From positions 1 to 56,057 of the forward strand of contig DGSO01000021.1 in the NCBI GenBank assembly GCA_002393945.1: a stretch of 56,057 bases of DNA, read 5' to 3'. A model generated the notes under the pieces. The model made no database searches and was not told the DNA's origin. It was given only the letters and a program-made list of their open reading frames with translations. Position 1 is the stretch's first letter. Every line of letters starts with the position of its first letter. Made by a program: the position numbers and the translations under genes. Source of the stretch: Bacteroidales bacterium UBA4360 (GTDB lineage Bacteria > Bacteroidota > Bacteroidia > Bacteroidales > UBA932). Below are positions 49,613 to 56,057 of this stretch, in pieces.

Positions 49613-52600
49613 AAAGCCATGTATTTATATTATAATCTAACCAATTCTTTGTACCAATGATAATATCCTTCGAACTATTATCGCCTGTGTCTATGATAAA
49701 TGTATCAAGTTTCTTATTCGCTTCTAGCCGAGAAGCAACCCTTGCCTTTAATTCTTTCTTGCCCGATTTACCAAGCGCCTTCCCTTCAACCTTGATTTCA
49801 TGCTTTATTTGATTACTTATTGTTTTGTGAGCACTTCCTGAAGCAGAATATTTCATTGCTATTTTTTTTATGGCGCCTTTTTTAACTCTGTTTAAGCCGT
49901 ACGATGCGGGGCCTGAGAAAACAGTCCCTGTTATTCCCCCAATAAGGGATTCACCCAAAACCGCATCTACATCAATTTCTCTATTACTTAGATGTTGGTT
50001 TATAGAACTATCTGCAGCACCACCAACTATTCCACCGACTGTTTCGCCGATCATCAAGCTGATAGCAGTATTTCCCCCAGCTGCAAATAATAGCCCAGCT
50101 GTACCCATAGAAAGCGCCCCGCCAACAGCGCCACCAGCTATTGCACCCCAAAGTTCCCTTCCTGTCTTCCCTTCACTGTAGGCGATAACACCACTCACCG
50201 CACCTCCAATTACAGCACCTATTACGAACTGTGGGAATTGCCCGTCTTGGTCAATATAATTTACAGGATCGCCGGCGCAGAAACTGTACGGGGATAATCC
50301 GTAATAGCGTTCGCTTTCCGGATCGGGAACTATCCATCGCCTGAGTTTTGGCGGATAAACACGTGCACCATAGTCCAGATATGGGATGCTAAAATCGGTC
50401 GACAGATCCTCCTTACCCTCGAAATGATATCTTTGCGCATAAGACGAGCTTACAACTGGCAATGGCCCATCTGAGATGTTCCCAAAAACATCATAATCAT
50501 AGCATTCAATCAACGCCCCATCGCTTCCCCTAACAACGGCTCTAACACTACCAAGCCTGTCTGTCAAATGATATTGTACGCCGTCTTCCGTTATTCGTTT
50601 ATCATCCGTAATGACACTGTCAAATGTAAGGTCTCCTGTTAAGCCTAACTTGTATGTCATCGGGCCAAAGTAAACTAGCCCGTCGCCGGACTGCTTGACT
50701 GTTGAACGCTTTCCCCCGTTTACACTATAACTACTGCTCACACAAATATTTGTTCCTTTGGTTATTTTGGCCGGAAGGTTCAAATGATTATATGATATCT
50801 GGGCCCCAGACAGACCGTCACTCGTCATGCGTCCATAAGGATCATGAGTAAAATAGTATGTCTTGGTAGGCATGGTAGGATTCGGATTGAAAGCATTTGT
50901 ATTGGCGCCAAGCTGTCCATTGGAAATAGGATGGGGTTCCCAGGGGATTTTAATACTCGTTATTCTATCGCCGGAATAATTATAGGTGTCATACAATGTT
51001 TGTTCGTTGAAACCATGGTAACGGAATCGATGTGTAATATTACCTCGCAAATCATAGGAGAAATCGTATCCAGAATTTATCGATGATTCTCCTGACGATT
51101 CTCCAAGGCGGCTTAGACGCCCTGCTGCATCATACTCGTATGCCTGATTATTAATAGTCTCGGTTGAATTGGAGTCTGTCCATATTGTTTTTTTGTCCGT
51201 AATATGACCAGTATATGATGCATTAAAGCCAGAATAACGAGGAGATTCGTATCTAAAATACTCTCCAAATATCTGATGCCCCGAAATAGCACTCGTCCTT
51301 GATGACAGAAATCCCTGAAGAGTATATGTATTCTCCGCCTGAATGGATTCACCCCCTGACGACGACGTCTTTTCCCAAATACGCCCCATATCATCATATA
51401 TGAAGGTGGTAGTATCGCATGCGCTAACAATGCCTCCTACTGTTAAAGTCGAGACTTGCCGTATTGGCCGTTCACGCAAATCATAATCAGTATTTATATC
51501 AAGGATTTCCCACCCAGAATTGGGACTTCCACTTTTATATGAGGTCTGTATTGGATTGTCTCTATAATCATATCTGTATTCTTCAGAAAAATATCCTCCG
51601 ATAGAATCCGTATGCTTTTTTGACGACCTTATCAGCCGACCGGAATAATCATAGACATGTGCCGCTTTCGAATATCCTTGAACACTGTCATTTTCGTCGA
51701 TAATAGCAAGTTTGGTATATGTCTCAAGCCCCATCGAATTACATGTCTGAACCGACCCTGGAATTGCAGGGGAAACCTCTTGAAAAACACTCGCAGCCTC
51801 ACTGCTATAATTGTCATACAAATGCTGCTCAATTAAAACACGCAACCCTTCCCCCTTGATAAGATACTTTTCAGACAGCCTGCCAAGTGAGTCGTATACT
51901 TGTTCAACCAAATCTGTATTCTTCCTTATTGATATAATCCTGTCTTCATTATCATACTGATAATACTCTCTTATTGTCCCAGGCATGCCTTTAGATTTCA
52001 CACGCCCGAGGCTGTCATAATCATATCGCCACATACTTAGCGTGTCCGCATTGGAAACACCACCGCCTGCAACTGCACGCAACCTGCCACTACGGTCATA
52101 TATATATCGGCAAGACGTGTTTCCATTCCCATATTCTTCTCCAAGAAGCACGCCGAATCGATTCTTCAAAATCGTAGTTTTACGATTATCTGCATCTGTA
52201 TAAGTTTCGCTCAGAACTTCGCTTACAGGATATACACCAACTTGCTCAATTCCGTTATCTGTCCATATATAGTATGGATAAGATGAACGAACATCCACAG
52301 TATTAATATTCTTATGATTCCAATATCCAGGAAGTGATGTTGACACTATTCTGTCCCGTAACGACTTTTCATATTCCGTGTAAGTATAAGCACGTATACT
52401 GGAATGATATGTTAACGACAAGTTTGCAGCATTGGAAACAAAACCGCCATCCCAAGATAGAGCCGGAAACGGTTGCCAAATCTTGACATCATCATGAAGG
52501 AGATAATCCCCCTCGTATGCGCTGACAAGTGCGGCTCCATTGCCGGCAGCCCCGCCAGAAACAGACAGAAGCTTCATTCCAAGGGTATTATACCATGTCT

Positions 52601-55600
52601 TATCTTCAATATAATTACTCGGCCCCACAAATGTTTTTTTGTTAATCCAGACATTGTTGCTTCCGGTATTCAACAAGTTGTACGAAAACTCTTCTCTAAT
52701 CTGGCCTAGCGTGTTTCTAATCCTATAGAGCCGACCAGAGTTGTCATACTCATAATATGTTGATATTCCCTGGGGTGTTGTCATCCTGGTCATACCGATG
52801 CCTGGCATCCATTCATAAGTAGTACTCAATTGGATGGTCCCACTCCCTTCAGTTATACTTACTGGATACATTCCTCCATAGCTCCATGTAATATGCTTTA
52901 TAGGCTTGCCACGCTCCTTCACCGATGTTATATTCCCCATTTCATCCCGGCTTAGCACCGTTTCTTCCCAACAGACATTCCCATTTAACAACTCACGCCT
53001 GGACTTTGGCTGGAGATACGATACCGCTCCTGAAACAAAGTGGTCATATTCTTTTTCTGAAACAAATACTCTGGTGGTATCAGTGCCGGATAAAAGATAA
53101 TAGTTGGTTCTTATGGGTTCAATTAAACTGTGCCTGCTCACTAACCCTTCTGTCCAACCAGCGTTCATGTTGATAGAATCAGGATACTCGCAAGTCATTA
53201 TCCTATCGCCGTCAGTACCCGCTATATGCACAGTAGATACCCGAATCGGTTTATTCAACAATGATCGACTACAATGAGTGTATTCGACAACCGTGCTGTC
53301 ATTTCCACTCTGATGATAGCCGACTATGGTCTTTTTCTTTGGAACAATCCCGAATTTTTTTCTGGTATATACAGGAAAATGATGTGTCCGATTTGGACTG
53401 ACATTGCCAATGTTAATACCATCTGCAAGAACTTCCTTTGCAATATAATCTATTAATTGGTAGCTGTTTCCGAACGACCTGTATTCATATTCCTCAGATT
53501 CATATAACTCCTCTTGACTTTGAGCATTCAGTCTATAGGACTCCTTTCGGATTAGTGTCGGATAAGCCGTTGATTCGTTCAATACATATCCGGTCTTAAT
53601 CGTATTCTCGGGGTTGCCTGAACTACTCAGTTGCGACGTAAAAACATTGTAGGTGTACTGCGGGAAACGGTCGCCAACACTGTAACCCGACCGGCATGAT
53701 TGTCCCGTGTCGTAATGGTATACGGTTCTGACGCCGACGGTATCTGTTGGAGAAGGATGAACTTTCTCCGAAACAGTTCCATATATAATACGACACGACT
53801 CAATGCTCGCACCAACACTTACAGGGAATTCGTGCACAGTGTAATCCCATGTAATTGAGGAAACGGGCATACTGCCCAATAACTCTGATGATGCCGTTGC
53901 CACGAGCGTAACATAATCAGATAACATGGGATGCCAAACTCCGTCAACAGCGGGGGCCGAGTAGTCAAAACTACGGCATTGTTTCAAATTGTTCCCATCA
54001 AAAACACTTATGCGACGGACACGCACCCCCACTGTAATGGCATGTCCCGCAGATGTCAACCCCGAAAGAGCCCCCTCGTATTCGAATACAGTTCTCGCCC
54101 CATTATGATTCGCCTCTAACAAGGACATATAGTCGGCATCTGAGCTTACAGGATATCCAAAGGACAAAACAATACTTGCAGGAGATACAGTCTTATCTAA
54201 TTTATACGGACTAAGATTCCCTCTTGGACGATAATCGTGTACTGCATGACCAGAACCGGAGTCCGGTTCGAGAGGATATCCTTCATTGATATCAGTATAA
54301 CTGCCATCAGGATTCTGCCCGCCACCAGGATAAGGAAAGACTATTATACCCTCGTCATTGTTTTCATTATTGTAATAACCATACCAGTCCTGAGAATAAC
54401 GATATATCTCATAATCAAGCGTCTTATATGTAAATGACCATTGATCCGTAAGAGACGAAACATGATACTGTCTTACTCCATTGAGAAGAACACGGCCATC
54501 TTTATTGTGCCGCTGAGTATCAATCGTATATGAAACCAGATTATTATTCTGTGAACTTATATCTACACCCGTGAGACGACACGGAAAATTGTTCAACCTT
54601 GCCCGGTTCCCCGCCTTATGGTTCTCTGTTGTACTCTGCGGCAGATATGTAAAGGAAACAGTAAAACCTCGTAATGAAATAGACGATAATACTCTGGTAT
54701 TACATTCAGTCTCAACATAACCGCCATTGTTTGAATAATGAGGCGGATTGTCAGGATCCATTATGCCGCCAGAATATGTTGTGACCGTCTTGCAATATGA
54801 ATAATCTCGTATTTTTCGTTTCCAGAGACCGCCGGACGAGTATGAAAAGTTTGCGGTTTCCGTCAAATCGGCACTTGTTATCCTGGTAAGATACCAAGCC
54901 GTTGTTGCATCCCACTCTATCTCCTGGCCCGTTTCGAATGTCGGCATAATAACTCGCTGGTTCTTCCGGCTGCTCTCCTCCTTTTCAGCAAAGCTATATC
55001 TGGTTCCATCCGGGCCAACTATTAGGAATTCGCTGATCTTGTTGTCTTCTGATGAAATATGAGGCGTTATGATTACCCCATCCCCGGACAACTGTACCAC
55101 TTGTTTATCGGGCGTAACAATGAATGTCCCACTCAGACCGGCTACGCTATAACTATATCTGTCAGAGGATATGTCTGTGCGGTTCCACATTATATCAGTC
55201 AAAATGGACTGCGTCTGATTATTCCAAACCTGATCTACAAGATTATCAAGCAAGTTCGCATCCGGCATGCTATAAAAGGACCAGTTATCAAACTCATCCG
55301 GCATATATACGACCTCTCGGGTAATGCAACCACCGGCATTCAACGCCCAGCCCAACCCGGCAACTCCGGCTATTTCATCTACTTTGATTCCATTGCTTCG
55401 GTAATCAAGACTTATTGGTAGACTCAACTGCCGCCCTTCAAGTGTGTACAAAGGAACAGAATACTCGGCCGCACCAAGACTGTGATTCATTGGAACGCCG
55501 GCGTATTTCACTGATGAAGCCGCTTCAGGAGAAGGAGGCAATATATCTTCCATTATAGTCTTTCCACGGGTATATGAGACCTCGCTTTGGGAATACAATG

Positions 55601-55667
55601 TCTGCGAGATAGTCAGTAAAGGGATGAAATACAGCACAAACCGTATGATCTTAAACCGTTTTGTCAT
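49602..55667 (-). CDS. Giant RHS/YD-repeat protein, candidate polymorphic toxin
   Basis: 2,021 residues from MTKRFKIIRFVLYFIPLLTI, a Sec signal peptide. The N-terminal ~400 residues are beta-rich (SLPISLDYRSNGIKVDEIAG, VAGLGWALNAGG, as in Bacteroidota RHS proteins). Many YD repeats follow (YEYDNSGRLYRIRN, YIYDRSGRLRAV, YEYDAAGRLSRLGE). The RHS core ends YHLTDRLGSVRAVVRG, CYDYDVFGN, YLDYGARVYPPKLRRWI, PYSFCAGDPVNYIDQDGQ. The last 211 residues (49605-50237) are specific: a Gly/Ala-rich hydrophobic stretch (VIGAVIGGAVSG, GAIAGGAVGGAL) then a basic ~90-residue tail ending NWLDYNINTWLYDD. No known nuclease or ADP-ribosylase motif is visible. AT-rich DNA suggests transfer. Confidence 0.9.
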   Translation of the reverse strand: MTKRFKIIRFVLYFIPLLTISQTLYSQSEVSYTRGKTIMEDILPPSPEAASSVKYAGVPMNHSLGAAEYSVPLYTLEGRQLSLPISLDYRSNGIKVDEIAGVAGLGWALNAGGCITREVVYMPDEFDNWSFYSMPDANLLDNLVDQVWNNQTQSILTDIMWNRTDISSDRYSYSVAGLSGTFIVTPDKQVVQLSGDGVIITPHISSEDNKISEFLIVGPDGTRYSFAEKEESSRKNQRVIMPTFETGQEIEWDATTAWYLTRITSADLTETANFSYSSGGLWKRKIRDYSYCKTVTTYSGGIMDPDNPPHYSNNGGYVETECNTRVLSSISLRGFTVSFTYLPQSTTENHKAGNRARLNNFPCRLTGVDISSQNNNLVSYTIDTQRHNKDGRVLLNGVRQYHVSSLTDQWSFTYKTLDYEIYRYSQDWYGYYNNENNDEGIIVFPYPGGGQNPDGSYTDINEGYPLEPDSGSGHAVHDYRPRGNLSPYKLDKTVSPASIVLSFGYPVSSDADYMSLLEANHNGARTVFEYEGALSGLTSAGHAITVGVRVRRISVFDGNNLKQCRSFDYSAPAVDGVWHPMLSDYVTLVATASSELLGSMPVSSITWDYTVHEFPVSVGASIESCRIIYGTVSEKVHPSPTDTVGVRTVYHYDTGQSCRSGYSVGDRFPQYTYNVFTSQLSSSGNPENTIKTGYVLNESTAYPTLIRKESYRLNAQSQEELYESEEYEYRSFGNSYQLIDYIAKEVLADGINIGNVSPNRTHHFPVYTRKKFGIVPKKKTIVGYHQSGNDSTVVEYTHCSRSLLNKPIRVSTVHIAGTDGDRIMTCEYPDSINMNAGWTEGLVSRHSLIEPIRTNYYLLSGTDTTRVFVSEKEYDHFVSGAVSYLQPKSRRELLNGNVCWEETVLSRDEMGNITSVKERGKPIKHITWSYGGMYPVSITEGSGTIQLSTTYEWMPGIGMTRMTTPQGISTYYEYDNSGRLYRIRNTLGQIREEFSYNLLNTGSNNVWINKKTFVGPSNYIEDKTWYNTLGMKLLSVSGGAAGNGAALVSAYEGDYLLHDDVKIWQPFPALSWDGGFVSNAANLSLTYHSSIRAYTYTEYEKSLRDRIVSTSLPGYWNHKNINTVDVRSSYPYYIWTDNGIEQVGVYPVSEVLSETYTDADNRKTTILKNRFGVLLGEEYGNGNTSCRYIYDRSGRLRAVAGGGVSNADTLSMWRYDYDSLGRVKSKGMPGTIREYYQYDNEDRIISIRKNTDLVEQVYDSLGRLSEKYLIKGEGLRVLIEQHLYDNYSSEAASVFQEVSPAIPGSVQTCNSMGLETYTKLAIIDENDSVQGYSKAAHVYDYSGRLIRSSKKHTDSIGGYFSEEYRYDYRDNPIQTSYKSGSPNSGWEILDINTDYDLRERPIRQVSTLTVGGIVSACDTTTFIYDDMGRIWEKTSSSGGESIQAENTYTLQGFLSSRTSAISGHQIFGEYFRYESPRYSGFNASYTGHITDKKTIWTDSNSTETINNQAYEYDAAGRLSRLGESSGESSINSGYDFSYDLRGNITHRFRYHGFNEQTLYDTYNYSGDRITSIKIPWEPHPISNGQLGANTNAFNPNPTMPTKTYYFTHDPYGRMTSDGLSGAQISYNHLNLPAKITKGTNICVSSSYSVNGGKRSTVKQSGDGLVYFGPMTYKLGLTGDLTFDSVITDDKRITEDGVQYHLTDRLGSVRAVVRGSDGALIECYDYDVFGNISDGPLPVVSSSYAQRYHFEGKEDLSTDFSIPYLDYGARVYPPKLRRWIVPDPESERYYGLSPYSFCAGDPVNYIDQDGQFPQFVIGAVIGGAVSGVIAYSEGKTGRELWGAIAGGAVGGALSMGTAGLLFAAGGNTAISLMIGETVGGIVGGAADSSINQHLSNREIDVDAVLGESLIGGITGTVFSGPASYGLNRVKKGAIKKIAMKYSASGSAHKTISNQIKHEIKVEGKALGKSGKKELKARVASRLEANKKLDTFIIDTGDNSSKDIIIGTKNWLDYNINTWLYDD

Positions 55668-55688
55668 AGTTCGTTCGTTTATACGTTT

Positions 55689-55719
55689 CAAAGATAATTT
55701 ATATAATCGTATAAACAAA
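55689..55719 (-). promoter_or_regulatory. Promoter of the RHS operon
   Basis: TTTG (55716-55719, minus strand), exactly 19 nt, then TATCTTTG (55689-55696): a full Bacteroidota consensus, with ~18 nt of leader to the chosen ATG. It supports the start at 55667 rather than the upstream in-frame Met at 55718. Confidence 0.82.
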
Positions 55720-55809
55720 CTGCAAGGTAAAAGAATCGCGGTTATTTTTGTTACTGGAGTACGTGATTCCCCTGGTGGTTTTTCTGTCTACAGTCTACAT
55801 ACACGAAGA

Positions 55810-55837
55810 AGCCCCGGACCATTTCTGGTTCGGGGCT
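55810..55837 (-). terminator. Terminator after the 5S rRNA
   Basis: AGCCCCG (55810-55816) pairs with CGGGGCT (55831-55837), extended inward by GACC/GGTT. On the minus strand the stem is followed by TCTTCGT, a weak U-tract. It closes the rRNA operon. Confidence 0.75.
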
Positions 55838-55846
55838 TCCGAAGAA

Positions 55847-55955
<109 letters not shown>

Positions 55956-55965
55956 AGTATATTAC

Positions 55966-56041
55966 TTGAGAAAAAGTAACTTTAAGGCGCCTTCCGGCTC
56001 AACCAAAAGATAGTTCCTTCGGCGTATTTTTCCTTTCTCAA
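55966..56041 (-). other. 23S-5S spacer with inverted repeat
   Basis: TTGAGAAA (55966-55973) and TTTCTCAA (56034-56041) are perfect inverted repeats in the spacer upstream of 5S, possibly part of an rRNA processing stem. The 3' end of 23S was not recognised within the window. Confidence 0.4.
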
Positions 56042-56057
56042 CGAAAGTCTCTCGGGC

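Noticed and set aside
49602..55667. Prophage or integrative element around the RHS gene
   Set aside because: No integrase, transposase, phage structural gene or tRNA attachment site is visible. Only base composition points to transfer.

Overview
The window looks like a chromosomal segment of a Bacteroidota species, probably order Bacteroidales, with GC content well above 50% by eye except in the last ~7 kb. Several features point the same way. Promoters have the Bacteroidota form (TTTG, ~19-20 nt, TAnnTTTG). The ATP synthase operon has the order beta-epsilon-a-c-b-delta-alpha-gamma with a short epsilon subunit. Transketolase is split into two genes. There is a NigD-like lipoprotein, a T9SS-like C-terminal domain on a subtilase, and a DAHP synthase fused to chorismate mutase. 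I cannot name the genus.

Layout from left to right. 1-284: window edge with an unidentified hairpin-rich stretch and a palindromic repeat. 285-7627 (minus): small outer-membrane barrel and the complete F1Fo ATP synthase operon. 7671-12529 (minus): tripartite exporter (TolC, HlyD-type adaptor, two ABC-2 permeases, no ATPase), divergent from an AraC-type regulator (12709-13647, plus). 13714-15680 (plus): GNAT acetyltransferase, EamA transporter, small secreted/membrane protein. 15832-21891: pentose block with split transketolase, sugar/H+ symporter, GH51 arabinofuranosidase and aldose 1-epimerase. 21891-27945 (plus): an S51-peptidase/ATP-grasp fusion, a VWA lipoprotein flanked by direct repeats, a NigD-like lipoprotein, an ECF sigma factor, and a protein joining an inner-membrane anchor to an outer-membrane barrel. 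28130-31015 (minus): rplM-rpsI-rpsB-tsf. 31109-34662: dusB divergent from lpxK plus an esterase. 34659-39339 (minus): frr followed by aromatic amino acid genes. 39422-42360 (plus): membrane polyferredoxin and a Tat-exported Fe-S aldo/keto reductase. 42357-48326 (minus): subtilase, enolase, and a DUF1538 transporter with two PII-like proteins. 48669-55667 (minus, visibly AT-richer): a ~2,000-residue RHS/YD-repeat protein followed by two small membrane proteins, resembling a polymorphic toxin/immunity island. The window ends in a 5S rRNA (minus), so 23S should lie just beyond the right edge.

The most unusual signal is a family of short palindromic repeats (arms GAGATTTCTC / GAGAAATCTC with CGAAATGACA cores). 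They lie between genes and also sit in frame inside two conserved housekeeping genes, atpG and tyrA. They form the atpA-atpG spacer and supply the stop codon of the polyferredoxin; a related repeat encodes the last residues of TyrA. Two other palindromic repeat families are present. Further candidates for new biology are the RHS/membrane-protein island, the S51-ATP-grasp fusion, the DUF1538-PII-PII operon and the sigma factor/trans-envelope barrel pair. All functional statements rest on reading motifs by eye; no database search was run.
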